Shown in pieces: positions 43,412-51,840 of a stretch of DNA of 64,000 nucleotides. The translations under genes were made by a program, and so were the position numbers. This DNA comes from Lutimonas vermicola. GTDB lineage: Bacteria; Bacteroidota; Bacteroidia; Flavobacteriales; Flavobacteriaceae. Position 1 is the stretch's first letter. The number at the start of each line of letters is the position of its first letter. The stretch is taken from the NCBI RefSeq assembly GCF_038433205.1, contig NZ_JBCDNA010000001.1, positions 62,001 through 126,000 of the forward strand. The letters are read 5' to 3'. The notes beneath the pieces are model-generated. The model did no database searches and had not been told where the DNA came from. It saw nothing but the letters and a program-made list of their open reading frames with translations.

Positions 43412-43739
43412 GTCGCAAGTCAGAATTACTACATTCCAAGAATTGAATCAGGCAAAGAAACATTTGGCAGGTACAATCAAGGATCAGGAGGAAGAAATTT
43501 TAAACAGTTTAATGTTCAAAATTCCCGCGGCTATTTTTCAGGGTGGATCCATTAAAAGTTCCCTTAAAGATTCTTTGGATTCAATATCTTTTGATCACTA
43601 TAAAAAGGCGGCTTTGAATCTGCTAAGCACGGTTTTGATGGCCAATAAAAAAACGCGTAAGTTTTTCGTCGCATTTATCATAGCTAAAGAACTGGCGCCG
43701 TTTCTTCTTGAAAAGTTAAATGTATATGTGAAAAAATAG
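43401..43739 (+). CDS. Unknown protein of the YtxH/holin-like trio
   Basis: About 112 residues, from the ATG at 43401 (the next codon, ATG at 43404, is also possible), overlapping the end of the holin-like gene. Mostly helical, with a hydrophobic C-terminal part (KFFVAFIIAKELAPFLLEKL). No family recognised. Tight coupling suggests that it acts with the two genes before it. Confidence 0.65.
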   Translation: MMSKSQVRITTFQELNQAKKHLAGTIKDQEEEILNSLMFKIPAAIFQGGSIKSSLKDSLDSISFDHYKKAALNLLSTVLMANKKTRKFFVAFIIAKELAPFLLEKLNVYVKK

Positions 43740-43832
43740 TACTGTAGAGGTTATTTTGAAAAGCTAAATTTTTCTTAAAATTATGGCTGTCTCTCAATTT
43801 TATAGTACTTTCCATAAGCTATTTCACATTTT

Positions 43833-45161
43833 ATGAGGCTTAAAAAAATCATTCTGTTTCTTCTTATTTTTAATATGGCACTGTCTTCAGTTGCACAGAG
43901 TGATTTCAGCTTTTCTGATAGCAAAAAGGAAAGTGTCAATGCATCGTTTTCATTGGTAAATAACATGATTGTCATTTCCGCAGAGGTTAATGGCAAGCGA
44001 CTTTCTTTTTTACTGGATACCGGTATTAAGACGACCATGCTTTTCAATCTGAAAGTTGTGGATTCTGTTGAGCTGCGAAATATAGAAGTGATTAAGTTAA
44101 GGGGCTTGGGTGAAGGAAATTCAATCAATGCCATGAAATCTCATGGAAATTATTTCAAATTTAATGACATCATTAATCCTGATATGTCGTTATACATTAT
44201 CACAGATGATCTTTTCGACCTTTCTGCAAAAATGGGGATTGATATCCACGGTATTATTGGAGGAGACCTTTTTGCAAATTTTATTGTCAAGATTAATTAC
44301 GCCTCCGAGAAACTCACTTTTTATAGACCGGATTCTTATAATCCCACTGAATGCAGGGGATGTGAGACATTTCCTCTGGATTTTTACAACAGAAAACCTT
44401 TTATTGACGCCACGGTTGAGAATCATCTGGGAAAAGAAGTTAAAGTGAAACTTCTTATCGACTCAGGAGGGGGAGACTCACTATGGTTATTTCCTTATTC
44501 AAACCCTGATCTTCTTGTAGGGGAGAATTATTTTGAAGACTTCCTTGGAAAAGGATTGAATGGCAATATCATGGGTAAAAGAAGCAGGATTAAAAGATTC
44601 AAATTAGGAAGTTTTGAGTTTGAAAACGCCGCAGTTTCTTATCCGGATTCTACTTCAATGCTCACAATGCATGCCAATAAAGACCGAAACGGGACTTTAG
44701 GCGCTGAAATTCTTAAGAGATTTCAGGTCATCATGGATTATCCTAACAGTAAAATAACCTTAAAGAAAGGGAAGAAATATTTCAAAGATCCTTTTCTGTA
44801 TAACAAAAGCGGGATAGAAATTATTTACGGAGGAGAGATGCTTGTAAAGGAAAACAGGGCAAGACTGGTTCCGTCGGACAATAAAGAGACAACAACAATC
44901 ACTGATATATTTTACAGCTATGGACTTACCTATAAGCCCAGTTATAAAATATCGATGATAAGAAAAGAATCTCCTGCACACTATGCCGGATTAATAGAAG
45001 GGGACATTCTTTTGGAGGTCAATGGGAAACCTGCATACAATATGAAAATGGATGAGATTATATACTTGCTCTCTCAAAAAGAAAATAAAAAAATCAAGTT
45101 GTTAGTCGATAGAAACGGTGAGCACCTCAGATATGATTTTCAGCTCAGAAGCTTGTTATAA
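43833..45161 (+). CDS. Retropepsin-like aspartic protease with PDZ domain
   Basis: The 442-residue protein has a signal peptide (to about residue 22, SVAQS) and two aspartic-protease half-sites: LLDTGIKTTM in the first lobe and LLIDSGGGDSLWLF in the second. It therefore carries both catalytic Asp residues in one chain. A PDZ domain follows at about 360-442 (SPAHYAGLIEGDILLEVNG). Such periplasmic proteins are common in Bacteroidota; substrates are unknown. It ends at a bidirectional terminator. Confidence 0.85.
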   Translation: MRLKKIILFLLIFNMALSSVAQSDFSFSDSKKESVNASFSLVNNMIVISAEVNGKRLSFLLDTGIKTTMLFNLKVVDSVELRNIEVIKLRGLGEGNSINAMKSHGNYFKFNDIINPDMSLYIITDDLFDLSAKMGIDIHGIIGGDLFANFIVKINYASEKLTFYRPDSYNPTECRGCETFPLDFYNRKPFIDATVENHLGKEVKVKLLIDSGGGDSLWLFPYSNPDLLVGENYFEDFLGKGLNGNIMGKRSRIKRFKLGSFEFENAAVSYPDSTSMLTMHANKDRNGTLGAEILKRFQVIMDYPNSKITLKKGKKYFKDPFLYNKSGIEIIYGGEMLVKENRARLVPSDNKETTTITDIFYSYGLTYKPSYKISMIRKESPAHYAGLIEGDILLEVNGKPAYNMKMDEIIYLLSQKENKKIKLLVDRNGEHLRYDFQLRSLL

Positions 45162-45188
45162 AAAAAAGCCCTCTGGGGGCTTTTTTTA
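45161..45188. terminator. Bidirectional terminator between protease and DUF1573 gene
   Basis: AAAAAAAGCCC and GGGCTTTTTTT are exact complements around a short loop. The hairpin overlaps the stop codons of both convergent genes, an economical arrangement. Confidence 0.9.
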
Positions 45189-45635
45189 ATTTGTTTCAGA
45201 AACGATACTTTTCTTTTTTTGAAGTTCTTCGCTTTTTTGTTCAAGGACTCTTCCCTTGATCCTTAAAACCACTGTGGGCTCATACGCATTAGAGGTTATG
45301 GTAACCGTCTTTGAAAACGGGCCAATTCTGTTTGTGGCATATTTTACTTTAATCTCTCCTGTTTCTCCAGGCATAATAGGCTCTTCAGGTTTGGTAGGCA
45401 CAGTACAACCACAGCTGCCCTTTACATTTGATATGATCAAGGGAGCTTTCCCTATATTTTTAAATTTAAATACGCGGTTTCCATCAGAATTCTCCGCAAT
45501 TTCTCCATAATCGATCACTTCGTTTTCAAATTCAAAAACAGGCCCGGTAAAATCTTTTTTAATTTCTTCCTGTGTCTGTGCCTTCACAGAAAACGATATA
45601 AGTCCGACAATTAATAAAACTAATATTTTTTTCAT
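45186..45635 (-). CDS. DUF1573 domain secreted protein
   Basis: The 149-residue protein has a signal peptide (to about residue 19, KAQTQ) and one DUF1573 domain, an immunoglobulin-like fold with VKGSCGCTVPTKPEEPIMPG as its hallmark; it carries both cysteines of the CGC motif. It is probably periplasmic. Function is not known; the family is highly expanded in Bacteroidota. Confidence 0.88.
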   Translation of the reverse strand: MKKILVLLIVGLISFSVKAQTQEEIKKDFTGPVFEFENEVIDYGEIAENSDGNRVFKFKNIGKAPLIISNVKGSCGCTVPTKPEEPIMPGETGEIKVKYATNRIGPFSKTVTITSNAYEPTVVLRIKGRVLEQKSEELQKKKSIVSETN

Positions 45636-45713
45636 GATAAATAATTTCTTGTAAAATTAATACATTTTTGAATAAATGTAACTTTAATTGGTCGAATTTA
45701 TTGCTTAAAATTG

Positions 45714-45721
45714 TAATTTTG
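45714..45721 (+). promoter_or_regulatory. Putative -7 element of valS
   Basis: TAATTTTG matches TAnnTTTG, 27 bp upstream of the ATG. Confidence 0.55.
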
Positions 45722-45747
45722 CACACTATTTGACAAAAATTTAACAA

Positions 45748-48378
45748 ATGAATATTCCAGCAAAATACAATGCAATCACAGTAGAGGAAAAATGGTATTC
45801 TTACTGGATGGAAAATAATTATTTCCATTCAGAACCAGATGAACGCGAGGCTTATACCATTGTGATCCCTCCTCCAAATGTAACAGGTGTATTGCATATG
45901 GGACATATGTTGAATAATACCATACAGGACGTCTTGATAAGGCGAAAGAGAATGCAGGGTTATAATGCCTGTTGGGTCCCTGGAACCGATCATGCCTCCA
46001 TTGCAACAGAAGCCAAAGTCGTGGCAAAACTGAAGGAGCAGGGTATCAAAAAATCAGATCTTACAAGGGAACAGTTTATTGAACATGCATGGGAATGGAC
46101 CCACAAACACGGGGGTCTTATTTTGGAGCAACTGAAAAAACTCGGGGCTTCCTGTGACTGGGACAGGACCAAATTCACCATGGATGAAGATCTTAATAGG
46201 TCAGTGGTTAAGATATTTAAAGATTTACATGCCAAAGGGCTGATCTATAAAGGTTATAGAATGGTGAATTGGGATCCGGAGGCCAAGACGACTCTTAGCG
46301 ATGAGGAGGTAATTTATATGGAAAAGCCAGGTAAGTTATACTATCTGAATTATGCAATCGAAGGTAGCGATGACTTTGTTCAAATAGCTACCACAAGACC
46401 AGAGACTATTTTGGGTGATACGGCCATTTGTGTCCATCCCGAAGATAAAAGATTTACTCATTTAAAAGGTAAAAAGGCCATAGTACCAATAGTTGGCAGA
46501 GCTATTCCTATTATCGAAGATCCATATGTAGATATGGAATTTGGTACGGGGAGTCTAAAAATCACGCCGGCTCATGACCCGAATGATAAGCTCATTGGAG
46601 AAAAACATCAACTTGAAGTTATCGATATCTTTAATGATGACGCTACTTTGAACGCCTATGGCTTGCACTATGAAGGAAAAGACAGATTCGTCGTTAGGAA
46701 AGAGATTGTAGCCGAATTAAAAGATAAAGGGATCCTTGTTAAATCGGAAGATTATACCCATAAGGTAGGAACTTCAGAAAGAACCAAGGCCGTCATTGAA
46801 CCGAAAATTTCAGAACAATGGTTTCTGAAAATGGAAGATCTTGTAAAACCGGCTATAGACGCGGTACTGAATACCGGGGAAGTTCAATTGGTCCCTCATA
46901 AATTTGTGAATACCTACCGTCATTGGATGGAAAATATTCGCGATTGGAATATTTCCAGGCAGTTGTACTGGGGACATAGAATCCCGGCTTATTATTACGG
47001 GCAGGGCACAAATGATTATGTCGTTGCAGAAACCAAGGAAGAGGCATTGGTTCTTGCACGACAAAAAACAGGCCAAGATGATTTAAATGAGAAAGACATC
47101 AGACAGGATGAGGATTCATTGGATACCTGGTTCTCTTCATGGTTGTGGCCGATAAGCGTATTTGATGGAATCAACGACCCTGAGAATAAAGATTTTAAGT
47201 ATTATTATCCAACAAATGACCTGGTCACAGGACCGGATATTCTATTTTTCTGGGTGGCAAGAATGATTATTGCAGGATATGAATTCACAGGAGACAAGCC
47301 CTTTCACCATGTCTATCTTACAGGGCTGGTAAGAGATAAGCAAAGAAGGAAGATGTCAAAGTCATTGGGAAATTCACCCGATCCCATTGAGCTTATGAAT
47401 ACGTATGGTGCAGATGGGGTAAGAGCCGGTATTTTAATGAGTTCAGCAGCAGGAAATGACCTCTTGTTTGACGAGAATCTTATGTTACAGGGTAGAAATT
47501 TTGCCAATAAGATTTGGAACGGTTTTCGACTCGTGAAGGGCTGGGAAGTTTCAGAAGATTCAGAACAACCGAAATCGGCAAAAGTTGCCATCGCCTGGTA
47601 CAGGGCACAATTCGAAAAAACCCTGGCTTTTACTGAAGAACAGTTTGAGCAATATAGACTATCGGATGCCTTGACGGCCATTTATAAGCTGGTTTGGGAA
47701 GATTTTTCTTCCTGGTTTCTGGAAATGGTAAAGCCTGAATTTGGTCAGCCTATTGACAAAAATACTTATGAAGCTACTGTGGGATTTTTTGAAAACAATA
47801 TCAAGATCCTGCATCCGTTTATGCCTTTCATTACAGAAGAAATTTGGCAATATTTTAATGAAAGAAGCCCTGAAGAGGCGCTGATCATAAGTGCATATCC
47901 TAAAACTAAAGGATTTGATGAGTTGATTTTAGAGGAATTTGAAATGATCAAGGAGGTGATCTCAGCGGTTCGAAACCTCAGGAAGGAAAAGAACATTTCT
48001 TTTAAAGAATCGTTGGAGCTCTATTTTGTCAAAAAGGAGGAAATTAATCCCGATTTTTTTGATTTGATAGGTAAAATGTGCAATGTTTCGAAGGTAGAGG
48101 AGGTAAAACAAAAATTAGAGAATGCCCTGACATTCAGGGTTGGTTCCAACGAATTTTTTATTCCTTTTTCACAGAAAATTGATGTTGAAGCTGAAACCGT
48201 AAAGTTACAGGAAGAGCTTGCATATCACAAAGGCTTCCTGGCTTCTGTTCAGAAAAAACTAAGCAACGAACGGTTTGTAAACAATGCTCCGGAACAAGTT
48301 ATTTTAAACGAAAGAAAGAAGGAGGCTGATGCATTGGCAAAAATCGCAATGGTAGAAAAGAGTCTGGCTTCTTTTTAA
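45748..48378 (+). CDS. valS: Valyl-tRNA synthetase
   Basis: The 876-residue class I synthetase has the HIGH-type motif HMGH (50-53, preceded by PPPNVTGVL) and KMSKS at about 536-540. The CP1 editing domain (TTRPETILGDTA) and a C-terminal coiled-coil arm are present. It charges tRNA-Val and edits misactivated threonine. The C-terminus is complete and overlaps the end of the convergent VOC pseudogene by 4 bp. Confidence 0.97.
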   Translation: MNIPAKYNAITVEEKWYSYWMENNYFHSEPDEREAYTIVIPPPNVTGVLHMGHMLNNTIQDVLIRRKRMQGYNACWVPGTDHASIATEAKVVAKLKEQGIKKSDLTREQFIEHAWEWTHKHGGLILEQLKKLGASCDWDRTKFTMDEDLNRSVVKIFKDLHAKGLIYKGYRMVNWDPEAKTTLSDEEVIYMEKPGKLYYLNYAIEGSDDFVQIATTRPETILGDTAICVHPEDKRFTHLKGKKAIVPIVGRAIPIIEDPYVDMEFGTGSLKITPAHDPNDKLIGEKHQLEVIDIFNDDATLNAYGLHYEGKDRFVVRKEIVAELKDKGILVKSEDYTHKVGTSERTKAVIEPKISEQWFLKMEDLVKPAIDAVLNTGEVQLVPHKFVNTYRHWMENIRDWNISRQLYWGHRIPAYYYGQGTNDYVVAETKEEALVLARQKTGQDDLNEKDIRQDEDSLDTWFSSWLWPISVFDGINDPENKDFKYYYPTNDLVTGPDILFFWVARMIIAGYEFTGDKPFHHVYLTGLVRDKQRRKMSKSLGNSPDPIELMNTYGADGVRAGILMSSAAGNDLLFDENLMLQGRNFANKIWNGFRLVKGWEVSEDSEQPKSAKVAIAWYRAQFEKTLAFTEEQFEQYRLSDALTAIYKLVWEDFSSWFLEMVKPEFGQPIDKNTYEATVGFFENNIKILHPFMPFITEEIWQYFNERSPEEALIISAYPKTKGFDELILEEFEMIKEVISAVRNLRKEKNISFKESLELYFVKKEEINPDFFDLIGKMCNVSKVEEVKQKLENALTFRVGSNEFFIPFSQKIDVEAETVKLQEELAYHKGFLASVQKKLSNERFVNNAPEQVILNERKKEADALAKIAMVEKSLASF

Positions 48379-48804
48379 AGACTTGTTTTATTTGGTGGTT
48401 TTCCCTTGAGGCTATCTGTAAATACTTGGTCAACAGGTTCCCATAGTTCAATTTTATTGCCGTCCGGGTCCATGATATGGACGAATTTTACATAGTCAAA
48501 GGTTTCGATTTCGTCGCATAAGGTAACACCTTCCTTTTTCAATTCCTCCACCAGGGCCTCCAGATCGGCCACGCGATAATTGATCATAAAATCATCTTTC
48601 TTTGACGGCTCGAAATATGTAGTGTCATCTTTGAAAGGACTCCGTTAGCAGGTAATTGACCTCATCCGGATCATTGGTGTTTCTACATTCAAAAGGAGAG
48701 CCATAGGCATCTATAACAAGCCCAAGATTCTTAGAGTACCAGTTTTTATTTTATCGGGATCTGAGGATTAAAAAAATACCACCTATGCCCGTTACCTTTT
48801 TTAT
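48375..48804 (-). pseudogene. Decayed VOC (glyoxalase-like) gene
   Basis: A VOC-type single-domain protein can be pieced together from more than one frame. The 5' part reads KVTGIGGIFF, then DPDKIK, then NWYSKNLGLVIDAYGSPFEC with NTNDPDEVNYL. After a further shift comes DDTTYFEPSKKDDF, and an intact end begins MINYRVADLEALVEELKKEG and includes IMDPDGNKIELWEP. At least three frameshifts and in-frame stops are needed. The expected ATG before KKVTGIGG is ATA (48802-48804). The intact 70-codon end with its internal ATG (48587) is unlikely to make a working protein. Confidence 0.88.
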
Positions 48805-48805
48805 G

Positions 48806-49423
48806 TTACTTTTGAATCGTTAGAATTTTAGCCGAAATAGCAACTTCATCCCAAGTTTTACTTACCCCGTCCGGACCGGTATGCAAAGCTAAACAAGCCT
48901 GATGCAATGATTCCAATGCATCTTGCGTCTGCCAGATATTAAGATCCATTTTTGTGTCAATAAGAATTGTGTCCTGGCTCATTTCGTAGCTAAAAGGGAG
49001 ATCCTTGGTTAGTCCGTTCATGGTAAGAGCAAGATTTCCCGTATTTTCATTTTCAACAGAAAAAACACCTTTTAAACTTAGCGTGTTTTCCATGATGGCA
49101 AAAAAGAATGTATTCAACTTTGAATCCCGGATCGTATCATTGGTAAAAATACTGGAAACAGGAATTTCAAATTCAAGCCCTTCCAAAGAAGCAGGGGCTG
49201 AGGTTGCTTCATTCATATTTTTAATATTTATTTCTTTAAAAGTTCCTTTAACGGGAACTTTGTCGGTTGTTTTATACGCTGTCCACTGAACAGTTGAATT
49301 TAGTGCATCGATAACGTAGGATGTTTGGGCTGCAGTTTTTTCAACTGATTTTTTTTCCTTTTCACAGGATAATAGAATAAGAGTAAAAATTGCGATTAGT
49401 GAATAAGTAAGGATGTTTTTCAT
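48806..49423 (-). CDS. YceI-like lipoprotein
   Basis: The 205-residue protein has a lipoprotein signal peptide with the lipobox LLSC (lipidation at about Cys20). It is followed by a YceI-type lipid-binding beta-barrel domain (SYVIDALNSTVQWTAYKTTD, VKGTFKEINI, late MDLNIWQTQDALESL). YceI proteins bind polyisoprenoid-type lipids; the ligand here is unknown. It is the last gene of the rsfS-ftsH-cdsA-psd run, 33 bp after the ACBP gene, but may have its own promoter. Confidence 0.85.
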   Translation of the reverse strand: MKNILTYSLIAIFTLILLSCEKEKKSVEKTAAQTSYVIDALNSTVQWTAYKTTDKVPVKGTFKEINIKNMNEATSAPASLEGLEFEIPVSSIFTNDTIRDSKLNTFFFAIMENTLSLKGVFSVENENTGNLALTMNGLTKDLPFSYEMSQDTILIDTKMDLNIWQTQDALESLHQACLALHTGPDGVSKTWDEVAISAKILTIQK

Positions 49424-49456
49424 GTTTATTTTTTATCGTTGTTAGTAGTAATTTGT

Positions 49457-49726
49457 TTATAAAACTTTTTCTCCCGAATATTTTTCAACGAGCCGTATGT
49501 ATTCTCGCTTGGCATCGTCTTCAGAGATATTGGCAATTTGAAAATAGGCATTTAACTTAAAGGCATTTCTCACCATGTCATCGCCCGATGGTATTACCAT
49601 GGAATCCTTTGTAGTTGCATGCTTGTAATAAGAGTAGAACTGCAGCATAATGTCGGGCGGCAGTTTTTTAGTCATGGCCGAAGCAATCTCAAATGCTTTC
49701 TTAAATCTTCTATCTAAATCATCCAT
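49457..49726 (-). CDS. Acyl-CoA-binding protein
   Basis: The 89-residue four-helix ACBP binds long-chain acyl-CoA esters. The family block is visible in FYSYYKHATTKDS and the hydrophobic-positive helix before it. Its ATG shares one base with the stop codon of psd (TAATG), so it is cotranslated with phospholipid-synthesis genes, which fits a role in delivering acyl chains. ACBPs are unusual in bacteria outside Bacteroidota and a few others. Confidence 0.92.
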   Translation of the reverse strand: MDDLDRRFKKAFEIASAMTKKLPPDIMLQFYSYYKHATTKDSMVIPSGDDMVRNAFKLNAYFQIANISEDDAKREYIRLVEKYSGEKVL

Positions 49727-50376
49727 TATTTAGAAGCCAGAATGGTTTCCCCTCCTTTGGTCTTTTGGTTCAATTCCACTTTAATTTTCATATCCAAAGG
49801 TACAAAAATATCTATTCTGGAGCCAAACTTGATAAAACCAGCATCTTCTCCCTGAATTACCTGTTGCCCTGTTTTAGCATAGTTGACAATTCTTCTGGCA
49901 ACCGCTCCTGCAATTTGGCGATATAGTATATCACCAACACGCTGATTATTAACGACAATAGTGGTCCGTTCGTTGTCTTCTGAAGATTTGGGGTGCCAGG
50001 CTACAAGGTATTTTCCGGGATGGTATTTGCTGTAGGCCACCTTACCTGAAACCGGATACCTCGTTACATGAACATTAAGCGGAGACATAAAAATAGAGAT
50101 CTGCTTTCTTTTTTCCTTAAAATATTCATTTTCTTCCACATCTTCAATAACCACAACTTTTCCATCCGCAGGCGCAATGATATGGTCATCATTCAATACA
50201 GTATTTCTTTTTGGGTCTCTGAAAAATTGAAGGATCAAAACAAAAATAACCAGTAAAAGAATCATCAATGTTTTTTGTAACCAGAAAACATGGATAAAAT
50301 TATCGATCAGTAACAAGCCTCCCACCAAAAGGAGGGCAGCAACTAATATGATTTTAAAACCTTCTTTGTGAAACAT
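49726..50376 (-). CDS. psd: Phosphatidylserine decarboxylase
   Basis: The 216-residue short-type (PSD-A) enzyme makes phosphatidylethanolamine from phosphatidylserine. Two membrane segments (about 8-50) precede the catalytic part. The autocleavage site is FGSRID, with G185-S186 giving the pyruvoyl cofactor; short PSDs use G-S here where the E. coli form has LGST. The start overlaps the cdsA stop. Confidence 0.92.
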   Translation of the reverse strand: MFHKEGFKIILVAALLLVGGLLLIDNFIHVFWLQKTLMILLLVIFVLILQFFRDPKRNTVLNDDHIIAPADGKVVVIEDVEENEYFKEKRKQISIFMSPLNVHVTRYPVSGKVAYSKYHPGKYLVAWHPKSSEDNERTTIVVNNQRVGDILYRQIAGAVARRIVNYAKTGQQVIQGEDAGFIKFGSRIDIFVPLDMKIKVELNQKTKGGETILASK

Positions 50377-51197
50377 TATGTTGTAAGGAATAAGTAAATA
50401 AAAACAAATGGCGTAGCAAAGATAATACTATCTAATCTATCTAGAAAGCCACCATGCCCCGGAAGCAGGTTACTGCTGTCTTTGATCTTAGCCTGGCGCT
50501 TGAACATGGATTCAATAAGATCTCCAAATACACCAAAGATACTAATGATAATGGCAATGGTAAACCATTGCACCGGCTGAATGCTCTGGCAATACTTTGC
50601 AACAAAATAGCCTGCGATAAAAGTAAAGATAAACCCACCTAAGAATCCTTCAACTGTTTTATTGGGAGATACTCTTTCGATCAGTTTGTGCTTTCCAAAG
50701 TTCTTGCCTATTAAAAAAGCAAAGACATCATTACTCCAGATTAAGATAAAAATACCAATGATGATAGAAGTGTCAAAACTGCCTTCAAAATTTAGATAGG
50801 GTATTTTGATCAACAGGGAAAATGGTATCGCTATATACATCAGGGTAAGAAAGTTTTTCCCCAAATATTGCCTGGCAACCTTTCTCGACGAAACTAGGGC
50901 GAGAATAAAGGTAAAATAAACAAGCATGATAAAAATTGACAAAATAACCTTATGGGAAAAATCATCTTCAAATACCACAAGGTTATTATTTGAGATCACA
51001 GCTGCAAGAAAGACTGATGCCCCCAAAAGATAAGGGTAGATGCTATTTAGTTCAATAATTCGAATGAATTCATAAATGCAGATCATCATAAAAACCAGAA
51101 ACAAACTGTAAAAGAATACTGCACCCAAGACAGAGGAAGAAACAACAAGACCGGCGTAAAGGAGGCCAAAAATAATTCGTTTGGTAAAGTTGTTCAT
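50376..51197 (-). CDS. cdsA: Phosphatidate cytidylyltransferase
   Basis: The 273-residue integral membrane enzyme with eight or so segments makes CDP-diacylglycerol from phosphatidate and CTP. The CDP-DAG synthase signature is present near the C-terminus (KRQAKIKDSSNLLPGHGGFL followed by DRLDS). It forms a lipid-synthesis block with psd and ACBP downstream; the LUD gene ends 5 bp upstream. Confidence 0.95.
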   Translation of the reverse strand: MNNFTKRIIFGLLYAGLVVSSSVLGAVFFYSLFLVFMMICIYEFIRIIELNSIYPYLLGASVFLAAVISNNNLVVFEDDFSHKVILSIFIMLVYFTFILALVSSRKVARQYLGKNFLTLMYIAIPFSLLIKIPYLNFEGSFDTSIIIGIFILIWSNDVFAFLIGKNFGKHKLIERVSPNKTVEGFLGGFIFTFIAGYFVAKYCQSIQPVQWFTIAIIISIFGVFGDLIESMFKRQAKIKDSSNLLPGHGGFLDRLDSIIFATPFVFIYLFLTT

Positions 51198-51201
51198 GAA
51201 T

Positions 51202-51801
51202 TTATAAATCTTCTAACAGCAGCAAATATAGAGTTTTGGAATTAGTGTTTCCATAACTCATGAAATCAGTTTCTGTCTTGTTTATAATAAAATCTTTAAT
51301 AGAACTGATGATCGTAGGTGAATTCTTTTCAGATCTGTTCCTAATACCTGATATTCCATCCCTTGAATCCTTTACTATCTGACTTGTTTTGGCATAAACA
51401 ATGAAGTTACTGGGAAGGTCCTTTAATTTTTTATCTTTTAATTGTTTGGAAGAAAACATAATGCTGCCATCATTGGCAATAAGACATTCACATTGCGTCA
51501 TAAAGGGTAGAGAAGGGATGATTTTACTTGTTTTTGCACTTTGTATGGTTGTGAGTAATTCCCTTATTTCATCATCAAAGGTGACCACGTTGTTCCATTG
51601 ATTCTCCTGAAGAACTTGAACCAAATTCTTTTCTGCTTCTTCAACATCGGCACAATACAAGAATTTACCTCCTTTGTGTATAAACTTCTTTACGAATTGT
51701 TCATCAACAGAAAGGCCATCTTCCTGTCCATTAGCTTTTTCACTTTCCTTTTTTTGAGAAGTTTTAACTATGTTTTTTAAAAATTTATTAAAAAAACTCA
51801 T
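51202..51801 (-). CDS. LUD domain protein
   Basis: About 199 residues from the ATG at 51801; two codons earlier a TTG could also open the frame. The LUD (LutC/YkgG-like) domain is visible in CADVEEAEKNL and FITQCECLIANDGSIMFSS-type stretches. Related LutC proteins take part in lactate use, but here the gene lies between ftsH and cdsA with no lutAB, so a different or regulatory role is likely. Low certainty of function; family reasonably clear. Confidence 0.75.
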   Translation of the reverse strand: MSFFNKFLKNIVKTSQKKESEKANGQEDGLSVDEQFVKKFIHKGGKFLYCADVEEAEKNLVQVLQENQWNNVVTFDDEIRELLTTIQSAKTSKIIPSLPFMTQCECLIANDGSIMFSSKQLKDKKLKDLPSNFIVYAKTSQIVKDSRDGISGIRNRSEKNSPTIISSIKDFIINKTETDFMSYGNTNSKTLYLLLLEDL

Positions 51802-51840
51802 AATCAATTTGTATGTTCCAAATGTACAAAAACACTTTGA

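Noticed and set aside
47313..47681. Antisense frames within valS as genes
   Set aside because: They sit inside the conserved synthetase core, lack promoters and family features.
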